Positions 16,960 to 26,002 of a stretch of 64,000 nt of DNA are shown piece after piece. The DNA is taken from the NCBI RefSeq assembly GCF_004137765.1, contig NZ_NOIS01000002.1, forward strand, positions 62,001 to 126,000, read 5' to 3'. Source of the DNA: Rothia uropygialis (lineage in GTDB: Bacteria > Actinomycetota > Actinomycetes > Actinomycetales > Micrococcaceae). Positions within the stretch are counted from its first letter, which is position 1; each line of letters opens with the position of its first letter. Both the position numbers and the translations under genes were made by a program. The notes below the pieces were generated by a model that worked only from the letters and a program-made list of their open reading frames with translations, did no database searches and had not been told where the DNA came from.

Positions 16960-16969
16960 CTAACGTTAG
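16960..16969. promoter_or_regulatory. palindrome upstream of HTH/ParB/Dam operon
   Basis: CTAACGTTAG is a perfect 10-bp palindrome 15 bp ahead of the HTH gene, in the only place a promoter for the operon could lie. It may be an operator of the HTH protein. No consensus is known to me. Confidence 0.4.
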
Positions 16970-17026
16970 GCTATCACCGAGAGCCGTCAGTGAGGTCGGT
17001 CCTTTCAGAGTGGTGGCGACGCGCCG

Positions 17027-18022
17027 CTAGAGTTTCGGCACTTGTCGGTCCGGCCCATGGCGGGGTGCTTGAAGCGGCGCGTCGCCAGTTGTCAATCGGG
17101 CGGCTTGGTCGAGCGCGTGCGGAGCGCTGGCGTGGCCGATCTTCTGCGCTGCGGATTCCGGTTGCGGGCCGAGCGGTGTGTCGTCGCTGATGCTGTAACG
17201 GTCACGGTAGGCGGCGATCGTGCGGGCCGACTGCCGCCACCGTGCCCACCTGGCCTCGTCGTCCGGCGGATCGCCCAGCGTGCCAGTCCAGGGCTGCTGT
17301 TCGATGAGGGCGGTGTCGAGGGCGGCGTCGGCTCGCTGTTCGATCAGATCGCGCCGCTCGGTGAGTGCTTGGCGCATCTCCGGACTCATGGCCCCAGCGG
17401 CTTGTGGGATCAGTCCGGCGATCAGTACCGGGGGTTTGCGGGTGCGTCCGGACCCGGCGGGTCGGGCGGTGGCGCGGGCAACCCGATAGTGCATGACCTT
17501 GGCGATATCGTCGGCGTCCTCAACCCCACGGGCGGCGACCAGCCTCGGAAGCAGGGCATCCACGTCGTGATGGTTGGCTTCGGCCCGCCGCAGCTCGGCC
17601 GTGAGCGCTCCGAATGCCTCCGAGTCGAGAGCCGCGTCGGCCTGCTCGGTGGTGAGCCCGCTGGTGCGGATGAGGGTGGCCCACCGGTCGTGCTGGTCGG
17701 CGGACGCGACGGTTTCGTATTCCGCGGCGAGCTGGGTGATCGAGCCCCAGTGGTCTTGCTCGGCGGTGATGGTCTCGTGCGCCGACAGCTCGGCACCGGA
17801 GTGCTGCACCACTCCGTACAGGACGCTGCGGCCGGTGGCCTCCTCGTTGTCAGAGGGGTGCGGGGCGGTGTGGGCGTCGTCGGGGCGGTCGAGGATCACC
17901 CACGCCCGATTGGAGTCTCTGCCGCGGGTCATCGCGACGTAAAAGTTCTCCCGCGTGGTCGCCGCTTGGACCAGGACGTGCGCGGTGTCCACGGTGATGC
18001 CCTGTGCCCGGTGCGCGGTCAC
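17027..18022 (-). pseudogene. C-terminal remnant of TraA/MobF relaxase-helicase
   Basis: The first visible residues TAHRAQGITVDTAHVLV and NFYVAMTRGRDSNRAW are helicase motifs V/VI of the RecD-like domain of conjugative relaxases, which normally follow more than 800 residues of relaxase and helicase. Here the frame begins directly at these motifs with a GTG, and DNA upstream carries an unrelated gene end on the other strand. The protein is therefore a 5'-truncated remnant of about 331 residues and cannot nick or unwind DNA. It shows that the element derives from a conjugative ancestor. Confidence 0.85.
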
Positions 18023-18028
18023 GGCGTC

Positions 18029-18143
18029 CGACCGTGATCGTGACTTCGTGGACTACGTCGCCGAACAGGTCGAGACCCGTCGGAGCGCCGAAGACGCTTT
18101 CTACACCGGCGTCGACCCGGGCACCGGGGAGGTGCTCGGCTGA
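18029..18143 (+). pseudogene. 3' fragment of an unidentified gene
   Basis: An in-frame stretch reading DRDFVDYVAEQVETRRSAED and ending with DPGTGEVLG then TGA looks like the real end of a protein, with the stop overlapping the next ATG (TGATG). Its upstream part is missing: the relaxase remnant begins at the same point on the opposite strand. This marks a deletion or recombination junction at about 18,025-18,040. Confidence 0.5.
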
Positions 18144-18346
18144 TGGGTGCTTACGTCAAGAAGACCAACCGGCGCCGTCAGGAAGAACGGCGACTGTCCG
18201 TGCGATCCGAGCTGCGCGAGTCCGCTGACTACCAGAAGCTGACCGAGCTGCTGATGCGCTTGTCGCTGAGCCAGTCCGGACCGCCGACCGAAAAGCCACC
18301 GGCGCGGTCAGGTCGCCGCCAGACGCCGGCCAGCTCGCTGACGTAG
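18143..18346 (+). CDS. small hypothetical protein before serine integrase
   Basis: 67 residues, basic N-terminus (MGAYVKKTNRRRQEERR) and the helical segment DYQKLTELLMRLSLSQ. Small proteins of this sort often precede serine recombinases in actinobacterial elements; function unknown. It is coupled to the truncated upstream gene by TGATG and separated from the integrase by a 186-bp leader. Confidence 0.55.
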   Translation: MGAYVKKTNRRRQEERRLSVRSELRESADYQKLTELLMRLSLSQSGPPTEKPPARSGRRQTPASSLT

Positions 18347-18532
18347 AATGAGAGTGTCCCGCCGGGAGGCGGGTGTTGTGATACTGAACCTCACCCTCCG
18401 GGGTGGGGGAAATTTCTACTTGACCCTCACGGTCTCGTCTCAACGGCCCTACTGGGCTCATCTTCTCCACTCAACATCCGCAGTCGTCTCCTCCTGCCGG
18501 GAGTCAGGATCACCGACTGTAGGAGAAGAGCG

Positions 18533-20213
18533 ATGACGATCCTTGAGGATGACTCCTTGGCGCCGAACAGCCTGGTCGCGCCGAACGCGCCCGGTGGGGC
18601 GGTCGCGGTGTCGTATCTGCGGGTCTCGACCAAAGAGCAGGCCGAGAAGGGCGGCACCGACGAGGGCTACTTGATCCCGCCCAGCGAGAGGCCAACCAGC
18701 GCAAAGCCGAGCAGATGGGCGCCACGATCGTGGCCGAGTTCGTCGACGCCGGAGAGTCCGCCCGCAAAGCCGACCGGCCCGAGCTGATGAAGATGATCAA
18801 GTACGTCGCCACGCATCGGGTGAACTACTGCATCGTGCACAAGGTCGACCGGCTGGCCAGGAACCGCGCCGATGACGTGACCATCCACCTCGCCCTGCGC
18901 GATGCGGGGGCGATGCTGGTCTCAGCGACGGAGAACATCGATGAGACCCCCTCGGGGATGCTGCTGCACGGCATCATGTCCACGATCGCGGAGTTCTACT
19001 CCCGCAACCTGGCCACCGAGACCGTCAAGGGCCTCTCGCAGAAGGCCGCCCACGGTGGCACGATCGGCAAAGCCCCCTTGGGGTATCGCAACGTCGGCGT
19101 CCGCGATGAGTACGGGCGCGAGATCCGCACCGTGGAGATCGACCCCGAACGGGGCAAGCTCGTGGCGTGGGCGTTCATGGTCTACGCCTCCGGGGAATGG
19201 ACCACCAGCCAGCTGCATGCCGAGCTCACCGCCCGCGGCCTGCGCACACCCCCCCGACACCGCGCCGGCCCTCACGCTCGATCGGGAAGTCCTCGATCCA
19301 CCGGATGCTGACTAACCCCTACTACAAGGGCGACGTCCGCTATCAGGGCGTGACCTACAAGGGCACCCATCAGCCGCTGGTGCCGCCGGAGGTCTGGTAC
19401 CAGGTGCAGACCGTCCTGCAGACCCACCGCAGCGCCGCGGATGCCTCGCAGGTGCATGACCACTACCTGAAGGGCACCGTGTTCTGCGGCCAGTGCGGAT
19501 CACGCCTGCTGGTCTGCAACGCCAAGAACCGCCACGGCAACATCTACCCCTACTTCATGTGCGCGAACAAGCACGCCGGCCGGGGCGGCTGCTCCCGCCA
19601 AGCGATGCTCATCGAGGAAGTCGAGCGCCTGGTCGAACGCCACTACGAGACCGTGCAGATCAGCGCCGCGACTCGTCAGGCCGTGGCCGAGCAACTGCAC
19701 AGTGAGTTCGATGAGCTCATGGCCTCCGAATCCGACGCTCTGGCAGACCTGACCAAGGAACGGGCGCGGTTGGAGGACGAGCAGAGCAAGCTGCTGCACG
19801 CCCACTACGCCGGAGCGATCCCGCTGGACCTGCTCAAGAAGGAGCAGGAACGCATCACCGCCGGGTTGGAGACGATCAAGAACCGGATCGAGGCCCACCA
19901 CGATGAGTACGCCGACGCCCGCAACAACCTGGACGACTCGCTGCACCTGTTGGAGCACGCCGCCGACATCTACGCCCGCTGCGACGACGCGAACCGGCGC
20001 CTGTGCAACGAGGCGTTCTTCACCAAGATCTACATCGAGGAAGAAGGGGAAGTGCGGGCCGACTACGCCCGGCCGTTCGACGCGCTGACCAGCCGCGAGG
20101 TCCAAGCCGACGCGCTCACCTGGGCGCAGAACGCCCGCAACGAGAACGAGGTGCGAACCCCGACCGAGGATGGTTCCTCTGTCAAGGGTTCACACCTCGC
20201 ACATTTGGGGTGA
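18533..20213 (+). pseudogene. large serine recombinase (integrase) with two frameshifts
   Basis: Site-specific integrase of the element. Segment 1 has the catalytic SYLRVSTKEQ (Ser32). After a one-base loss near 18,679 (IPPSERPTS where IPAQREANQ is expected) the frame changes; segment 2 carries HKVDRLARNRADD and the IAEFYSRNLA helix. A second one-base shift in a C7 run at 19,259-19,265 leads to segment 3: the recombinase domain SSIHRMLTNPYYKGDV, a zinc ribbon CGQCGSRL...CANKHAGRGGC, and a coiled coil to about 19,950. Both shifts are single bases in GC-rich runs, so sequencing error is possible. GGAGAAG precedes the ATG. The stop codon is formed by the attachment core plus tRNA-His sequence. 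Confidence 0.88.
20205..20211. other. right attachment core (attR) of tRNA-His element
   Basis: TTGGGGT, covering the CCA end and discriminator region of tRNA-His, identical to the copy at the left boundary. The last integrase codons TTG GGG TGA read through it. Confidence 0.6.
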
Positions 20214-20282
20214 GCGACGGGGGTTGAACCCGCGACCTCCTGGACCACAACCAGGCGCTCTGCCGACTGAGCTACGCCCACC
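20206..20282 (-). tRNA. tRNA-His (GTG)
   Basis: Cloverleaf on the minus strand with acceptor arms GTGGGCG/CGCTCAC, an extra 5' G at -1 facing C73 (the tRNA-His hallmark), D-arm GCTC/GAGC, anticodon loop TTGTGGT with anticodon GTG, and T-arm GCGGG/CCCGT. CCA is encoded. The 3' end is the integration point of the neighbouring element. Confidence 0.97.
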
Positions 20283-20416
20283 AAGATAGGATGTCCTTCG
20301 CGGCTGAGAACCTGCTATCGGACAACGAATTAGAGCTTACATGAGCGCCATCGACGGAGCCAACTCGACGCCACGTCACTGGAGTGAGAAGCGTCACGAG
20401 TCGTAGGGTCCGTGGG

Positions 20417-21046
20417 CTATTCGCCCGAATTTCCGTCGGAGGAAGCAGAGGAGAAACGTCGCGAGATTTCCCGTGCCTCGTCGGAGCTCGGACCCGGTTG
20501 GGGTACGAACACGGCTTTGCGATAGTACTGAAGCTCGACGATCGAATCCTTGATGTCTCCCAGGGCGCGGTGATTCCCTGTTTTGGCCGGGGCCTGGTAG
20601 TAAGCCCGTGGGTACCAGCGGCGGGAGAGCTCCTTGACCGTCGAGACGTCGACAACTCGGTAGTGCAGATGCTCGATGACGCGCGGCATGTCCCGCGTCA
20701 GGAACGTTTTGTCGGTTCCTATCGAATTTCCGCCCAATTGGGCTTTTCCGGCTTCCGGCACATATTTCTTGATGTGCGCCAGAACCAAGTCTTCGGCCTC
20801 GGACATGGACAGGCCTTCGTCGAGTTCGTCGAGAAGACCTGATGTGGTGTGCATGTTCCTCACGAAGTCATTCATCTGAGCCAGGGCTTCAGGCCTTGGT
20901 TTGATCAGTACGTCCAGTCCGTCGTCCAGAATGTTCAATTCTGCGTCCGTGATCAGGACCGCGACCTCAATCAAGGCGTCGCGCTCCAGATCCAAGCCGG
21001 TCATCTCGCAGTCGATCCATACTATTCGTTCATTCGTTTTAGACAC
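20417..21046 (-). CDS. orn: oligoribonuclease
   Basis: DEDDh 3'-5' exoribonuclease that degrades 2-5 nt RNAs (and pGpG in other species), essential in many bacteria. Acidic catalytic residues are seen in VWIDCEMTGLD, VVDVSTVKEL and the HRALGDIKDSI block with the histidine general base. The 209-residue length includes a Ser-rich tail beyond the usual ~180 residues. It is transcribed toward tRNA-His and divergently from mptB. Confidence 0.95.
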   Translation of the reverse strand: MSKTNERIVWIDCEMTGLDLERDALIEVAVLITDAELNILDDGLDVLIKPRPEALAQMNDFVRNMHTTSGLLDELDEGLSMSEAEDLVLAHIKKYVPEAGKAQLGGNSIGTDKTFLTRDMPRVIEHLHYRVVDVSTVKELSRRWYPRAYYQAPAKTGNHRALGDIKDSIVELQYYRKAVFVPQPGPSSDEAREISRRFSSASSDGNSGE

Positions 21047-21177
21047 CCCTCAAACCTACCTCGCGGCCCCTCCCTCGCCTAAGGGTCGGCGCGTTCCCTT
21101 CTGTGTCTGTAAAATCGAACAGAGTCTCGCCCGAGTTCTGGCGGACTTCAGGCCACGAGATATCTGCAGGGGGAAGC

Positions 21178-22707
21178 TTGAGCCACAGCGCGATGCTTCG
21201 GAGGCGACGCACCAGGGAACCCCGGTTCGTGCAACGAAGCCCGCTCCGCACCATCATTATGGGAACGATTGGTTCCCTCCTGCTGATGTTCGGATCATTC
21301 GGTATCGGGTGGCTCGCGCCCATATCCTCACTTCGGCTTCAGTCGTGGATTATTTCGCTGAGGTATACCGACGGCGCGGTGGTTCTGTGCATCGTCGTCA
21401 CCTCCATCGGGGCCATGGCGCTGACGCGCGAATGGATGCGTTTGAGCCAGAAGGTCGATTGGGCGCAGAAATCGGCCAAGAAATGGGTTACTGCGGCGAT
21501 CATCTCGTGGTCTATCCCGTTGATGGTCGCATTCCCGCTGTTCAGCCGCGATGTTTACTCTTATTTCGCTCAAGGTCGTCTCTACCAGTCGGGTCTGAAC
21601 CCGTATGAGGCCGGAGTCTCATCGGTCAACAACTTCCTGCAAAACGGCGCAGACCAGTTGTGGAGCCAGTCGCCCCCGCCATATGGTCCCGTCTTTCTAT
21701 GGATAGAAGGATTAGTAGTACAAGTCGCCGGTGATTCTCCGGACGTCGCTTTCTATCTATTCCGAGGGGTGGCGCTCGTCGGTGTGGCGCTCATCGCCTA
21801 TTTTCTTCCCAAACTCGCCAAGCTCCACGGTGTCAATCCGACGAGGGCCTGCTGGCTGTGCTTGGCGAACCCGATGTTCTTGGTGCATTTCGTGGTCTCC
21901 GCACACAATGATGCCTTGATGATCGGTCTGATGATGGCCGCGGTATATGTCTCTGCTCGATGGAGGAATACCGCTGGCGGACTGGGCGGAATCACGCTCA
22001 CGACCGTCGCGGTTGCGGTCAAGCCGATAGCGTTGCTGATCCTGCCCTTCATCGGCCTGCTCTGGGCGGGCCGCGGTGCTTCTTGGCCCAGGAAATTCGT
22101 CTATTGGTTCCTTACCGCGGGTATCGCGCTCCTGGAACTTTGGCTCATGGGCCTTGCGAATGGGTTCGGCTTCGATTGGGTGGGAGCGCTCTCGACGACG
22201 GGAGGCGTCTGGATCTGGTATGCCCCGGTCGGGCTGTTCAGCTTCTTGGTTCGCTTGTGGGGCGACTCCGTCGGCTTACCCGGTGGGGACCTCCAGTCCT
22301 TCGTGCAGAAGATCGGACAAATGGTGGGCGTGCTCGGCGCCGCGGTTCTCGCATTCGTGGGACGGGACGAGAAATTGATCCGTCGCATCACGATCGCATT
22401 GACGCTTGTCGTGATGCTCAACCCCATGATTCAGGCCTGGTACGTGGTTTGGCTGATCCCATTTTTTGCTGCCACTGGAATCCGCTCGGATTGGCACGTC
22501 GATTTCTTCCTTTTGACCACGCTCTTTTTTATGATGTGGGCCGTGTCCGATCAATTGGATGTCTTCCCGTATTTGAGCTTGGACGTCAACATGGGTCGTC
22601 TTGTCGCGGCCGTTGTTGCCCTGATGTACGGGCTGTACATCATGTTCATCGATCCCTCCACCCGGCGCGTTTTTCGGCGGGAACGCAGGGGCAGCGCAAT
22701 CGTTTAG
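21178..22707 (+). CDS. mptB: MptB-like polyprenol-phosphomannose alpha-1,6-mannosyltransferase
   Basis: GT-C membrane glycosyltransferase that extends lipomannan-type cores from polyprenyl-phosphomannose. About 12-13 hydrophobic segments span the 509 residues. Family landmarks: the first extracytoplasmic loop LFSRDVYSYFAQGRLYQSGLNPYEAGV with the catalytic acidic residue, WSQSPPPYGPVFLWIEG, VSAHNDALMIGLMM and NPMIQAWYVVWLIP. I chose a TTG start because GGGGGAAG lies immediately ahead; an ATG 15 bp downstream (MLRRRRTREP) is the alternative. Subfamily MptB rather than MptA is an inference. Confidence 0.85.
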   Translation: MSHSAMLRRRRTREPRFVQRSPLRTIIMGTIGSLLLMFGSFGIGWLAPISSLRLQSWIISLRYTDGAVVLCIVVTSIGAMALTREWMRLSQKVDWAQKSAKKWVTAAIISWSIPLMVAFPLFSRDVYSYFAQGRLYQSGLNPYEAGVSSVNNFLQNGADQLWSQSPPPYGPVFLWIEGLVVQVAGDSPDVAFYLFRGVALVGVALIAYFLPKLAKLHGVNPTRACWLCLANPMFLVHFVVSAHNDALMIGLMMAAVYVSARWRNTAGGLGGITLTTVAVAVKPIALLILPFIGLLWAGRGASWPRKFVYWFLTAGIALLELWLMGLANGFGFDWVGALSTTGGVWIWYAPVGLFSFLVRLWGDSVGLPGGDLQSFVQKIGQMVGVLGAAVLAFVGRDEKLIRRITIALTLVVMLNPMIQAWYVVWLIPFFAATGIRSDWHVDFFLLTTLFFMMWAVSDQLDVFPYLSLDVNMGRLVAAVVALMYGLYIMFIDPSTRRVFRRERRGSAIV

Positions 22708-22767
22708 CACCGCGGAGTGGAGAGCCACGGCTTCGCGCGGTAATCTAGACGAGGTCGACTTGGCCAC

Positions 22768-22843
22768 GCCTCAGTAGCTCAGTGGATAGAGCAGGAGCCT
22801 TCTAATCTCTTGGTCGGGGGTTCGACTCCCTCCTGGGGCACCA
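22768..22843 (+). tRNA. tRNA-Arg (TCT)
   Basis: Acceptor GCCTCAG/CTGGGGC, D-arm GCTC/GAGC, anticodon loop CTTCTAA giving TCT, T-arm GGGGG/CCCTC, discriminator A and encoded CCA. The anticodon stem has a C-U mismatch at its loop end. Its 3' half is duplicated 4.8 kb downstream, marking integration of an element. Confidence 0.95.
22804..22843. other. attL, 3' end of tRNA-Arg
   Basis: Forty bases from the anticodon stem to CCA, matched by 27648-27687 with two differences, both in the T-loop region. This is the classical attB of a tyrosine integrase. Confidence 0.85.
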
Positions 22844-22930
22844 CCAAAACCGCAGAAAAGCAGCGAACAGCCTGATACAAACAAAGATACGCAAAAGGTT
22901 TTCGGAACAAGCTGCACGCCATTAACACAA

Positions 22931-22968
22931 GGACCCCGCCGGGAGCACATCCCAGCGGGGTCCTTTTT
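22931..22968 (+). terminator. rho-independent terminator after tRNA-Arg
   Basis: GGACCCCGC and GCGGGGTCC pair over 9 bp with an inner GGG/CCC extension and are followed by TTTTT. It now terminates tRNA-Arg transcripts from inside the element end. Confidence 0.85.
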
Positions 22969-24315
22969 CGTGCCCGAAACCTGCAGATCAGCCCTGACGA
23001 CGGGCACTGAAAGCATCCAAAGACACCACCGACGACTTCCGGATCCGGGTCAGCCTCCGGGTGGTTTTCCTCACCCCAGAGGGCGCCTGCCACCCGTTCC
23101 GAGACGGAATCTTTCACCTCGTCTAAAACATGCTGATAGCGAGTCAACATGCCCATCTGTGACCAGCCCATCATGTCCATCACCACACGCGCCGGGATCC
23201 CCAACTCGAGCAATACCGTCGCGGAGGTATGCCGAGCATCATGAACCCGCATGCCCTCAACCCCGTGCGCAGCCGTAAAAGCCTTCCACGCGGCCCGATC
23301 GGTCTTATTACTCACCGGCCGACCATCACGCTGCGTGAAAATTAGATCCCACAACTTCCCGTGGTAATCAGTAGAACCAACCCAATTCTCGGGCCCGTCC
23401 TCTTTTTGCCACTGTTCCTGCAGCTGACGCTGGGACGCCAATGCGGCCGTGATCTGGTCCGGAACCCGCCACGATTGACGCGACCGCGTCGTCTTCGGTT
23501 CGGTCATCACATATCCGCCTCCAGTCCGGTCCGGGCGGACACCCTGGCGGCACCCACACTCCGGGCCGTGCTTCCACGGCAGTCTCGTCAGCGAACGACG
23601 AATATGCAGCGTCTTGGAATCCACGTCGAGGTCGTCCCCACACAGGCCAAGCCTCTCTCCCTGACGGAGTCCGAACGCTAATGCAATGATCCATGACGAG
23701 CCGCACAACGGGTCCTTGTCGGTGGCCTGGATGAGTTCGCGTGCTTTGGCCGGGGAGATAACTTGTGGGTTGAATGAGGCTGCTTTGGGTGTGGCAGCAC
23801 GTAGCGCGGGGTTGGGGCCGAGGGGCCTCGGTCTACGGCATTGGAGAGCGCTTTAGACAGGATCCGCCGGTGCATGTTCAGGATCGTCGCCTCGGCCCGG
23901 CCGCCATCACGCATCCGAGCCTGGATCCTCTCAATGTGGACGGGGGCAGCTTCTCGAGGGTGACCTTGCCTTCGCGGGATCCGATCACCCATTTGTTGAG
24001 CGTGTTGCGGTAGGAGTACCAGGTTGTTTCTTTGCCGGGCCGGGCGATGTTCTGGATCCAGTGGGTGCACCATGCGTCTAGGGTGGTGCGCTCCGGGTCG
24101 GCGAGGACGCCTTGGATGAGCCCGTTGCGATATTTTTTTGGCGGCGTTGACGAGTTCGGCGCGGGTCTTTTTGGTAAAGGTTTTACGGATCGGTTTGCCG
24201 GTGGTCGTGTTGGAGACGCGGATGCTGATTTGTCAGCGGCCGTCGGCGCGTTGGATGGGTTTGGACCCTTCACCGTTATCCCGGCGGGTGTTACGTGTAG
24301 GCATGAGGGGTCCTT

Positions 24316-24735
24316 TCAGGCAACGACGTGGGGCAGGGTCGCCTCCCGCAGCTGGGCACGCTCCGCCCCGGTGGGGGTAGTCATCCGATCGGTGAGGAGG
24401 GCCAGGGTGATGTCGAGGTCTTCGGCGATGTCGCCCGGGTGTCTCTAGGATTGGGTACGGGCGAGGATTGCCGAAAGGGCGATCAGTAGCCGGGCTGTGC
24501 GTTCGTGAACCATTTCTTCGATGCGCCCGTTCTGGTTGCAGCAAAGGCCGCGTAGGACGTGGATCAGCTCATGGGTGAGTGAACATCTGGCTTCGGTGTA
24601 GGTGAGCCTGGTGGCGAGCCAGAGGTGGGCGCCGTCGATGCAGGCGGAGCGGCCCCTCAGGGGGGGGCGAGGTATATGCGGATGTCAGGGAGTGTTGTTT
24701 CAAACCAAGGATCGAACTTGTCTTCCACTGTTAGT
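24316..24735 (-). pseudogene. ImmA/IrrE-type metallopeptidase, disrupted
   Basis: The reading LTHELIHVLRGLCC contains the HExxH-like zinc motif HELIH of ImmA/IrrE peptidases, which cleave phage or ICE repressors. Upstream, KFDPWFETTLPDIRIYLAPP joins it across a frameshift in a run of eight G (24,660-24,667, plus strand). Downstream, a TAG near 24,450 interrupts LARTQS/RHPGDIAEDLDIT where a Trp codon fits. The residual C-terminus ends 11 bp before the integrase start with AAAGGA between, so the two were an operon. Boundaries at the 5' end are approximate. Confidence 0.75.
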
Positions 24736-24840
24736 TGAAGGGACTGACAATTTAGGAACTCGTGTTCTGATTCCGAGTGGGGTCTGGCACCACGTGCCGC
24801 TCGATTGGAGACGCAGCCCCAGAACTGCCTTCGCTAGTCC

Positions 24841-25271
24841 TTAAAGTAAGTAACAACCAGGACACTGCCCGCGCTCCGGCATGAAGGTTAGAAACCAATA
24901 GAGCACAAGCCACAACTGGAGCAAGACGTGGGGCAAAAGCGTCCACAAGAAGACGGCCGCAGCGGAAGCCCCTGACACAAGCAGTAGAGCAAAGATGAAT
25001 GCCCAGCTACGAGTGATCAACCCTGAAGATTTCTTGCGGATCACCGTGATTATAAAGTTGGTTGATTCGCAAGACATGGTGCAGGCAAAGATGTTAGCAG
25101 TCAGTATCAGGCCCGCAAATCCGGCAACCGCGCCGTAAAGCGCTAGGCGAGTGGGTGCAGCTGGCGGCCAGCCGACGAAGTGTCCTGGTAACGCAACGAG
25201 GACCCCAACAACAACGGCACGATCCAGTCGATAGCAAGGTGCAGCGCGTAGAGGTCGCGAACGGTGACCAT
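24841..25271 (-). pseudogene. membrane protein with a one-base frameshift
   Basis: An ATG begins MVTVRDLYALHLAIDWIVPLLLG; loss of one G in a GGGG run at about 25,203-25,206 then shifts to a frame continuing VLVALPGHFVGWPP and three more hydrophobic segments, ending MPERGQCPGCYLL. Restoring the base gives about 143 residues with four membrane segments. Family unknown. Single-base loss in a homopolymer could also be a sequencing error. It lies downstream of, and in the same direction as, the other membrane-protein gene. Confidence 0.55.
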
Positions 25272-25424
25272 CGCGTCGGATCTCCCTTTCTCCCACGGCT
25301 ATTTCTGGGTCTTGTGGGCGATGACGACCTCGGAGATGTTCTTGGCTCTCGGATGCCTCTTTGATGCGCCTCTCGTATAATGAGCGCCAGGAGCCGGTTT
25401 GCCAGCTATCAGAAAGAGATGACG

Positions 25425-25997
25425 TTATTCCCACCAGCCCTGCCTGTCTGCCTGGTCCCAGGGGTCTCCGTTTTTGCCGCGGCTCTTTTGCCGCTGTTGC
25501 TCTTGCAGTGCATCTTTGTATTCTTTGACTCGCCGTCGTGTCATGTCGCCGAATTCTCGGGTTCTGCGATTCAGCTCTTGTTCGGAAATGTCTTCCTTCC
25601 AAGGCTTGGTTAGGAGAAGGTCGGGCATGAACCCGATAATTCCACTCATTAGCCCGAAAAGAGCCAGCGAAAAGGCCCCGCCAAAAATCGGAGCGAAGAC
25701 CGCACCTGCTATTGCTGGTGCCAGGAGAGCGTTTAGGGTAACCGCTGGTCCGTGAGGAAGTGTCTTTTGCTGTCTGTGCTGAAGTGGACGGTTCAGGAAG
25801 ACTTGTAGGTAGCTACCGATTAGGCCAATGAGCAATGCCAGGACCACTAAGGAACCGATCTGATATGGGCGGCTCAAGACGATCTGGTTGAGGATGAGGC
25901 TTACAATGAAGACCGGGATGCTGGTTAGCACGCCAGTCAAAGTTGAGCCTGAGAGCGCGTATCCAATCCCTGGGGGAGTGAATTGTTGGTCGGTCAT
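25425..25997 (-). CDS. multi-pass membrane protein of unknown function
   Basis: 190 residues with four or five hydrophobic segments between residues 15 and 130 and a charged cytoplasmic-looking tail rich in Arg, Lys and Gln (RTREFGDMTRRRVKEYKDALQEQQRQK). No family recognised. It starts 5 bp after the stop of the secreted-peptide gene, so the two are co-transcribed; a role in export of, or immunity to, that peptide is a reasonable guess. Confidence 0.65.
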   Translation of the reverse strand: MTDQQFTPPGIGYALSGSTLTGVLTSIPVFIVSLILNQIVLSRPYQIGSLVVLALLIGLIGSYLQVFLNRPLQHRQQKTLPHGPAVTLNALLAPAIAGAVFAPIFGGAFSLALFGLMSGIIGFMPDLLLTKPWKEDISEQELNRRTREFGDMTRRRVKEYKDALQEQQRQKSRGKNGDPWDQADRQGWWE

Positions 25998-26002
25998 TTG
26001 GT

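Larger units (their letters stand above)
10478..20204. mobile_element. integrative element at tRNA-His carrying a candidate defence operon
   Basis: About 9.7 kb between two copies of TTGGGGT. Contents: an HTH gene, a small recombinase-like protein, a small membrane protein, the nuclease-like/ParB/Dam/ParB/HTH operon on the minus strand, a relaxase remnant, a small gene, and a serine integrase at the right end. The integrase abuts the attachment site, as expected. The relaxase remnant suggests descent from a conjugative or mobilisable element that has since lost transfer functions. Confidence 0.75.
22779..24304 (-). pseudogene. tyrosine integrase, multiply disrupted
   Basis: Starts MPTRNTRRDNGEGSKP, then a TGA replaces the expected Trp of RADGRWQISIRV near 24,232. 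A run of seven A near 24,134 shifts the frame before KYRNGL; further shifts lie near 23,950 (LEKLPP/VHIERIQ) and near 23,830 (SNAVDRG/NPALRAA). The core-binding domain (TLDAWCTHW...RNTLNKWV) and the catalytic domain survive as pieces: GLRQGERLGL (Arg I), HDARHTSA (His-x-x-Arg) and MLTRYQHV (Tyr). The current frame runs on through the attachment site to a stop inside antisense tRNA-Arg, so the natural C-terminus is uncertain. Confidence 0.9.

Noticed and set aside
22779-23016. Integrase C-terminus reading through tRNA-Arg
   Set aside because: The tail reads antisense tRNA and element-end DNA and is probably an artefact of a lost stop rather than real protein.
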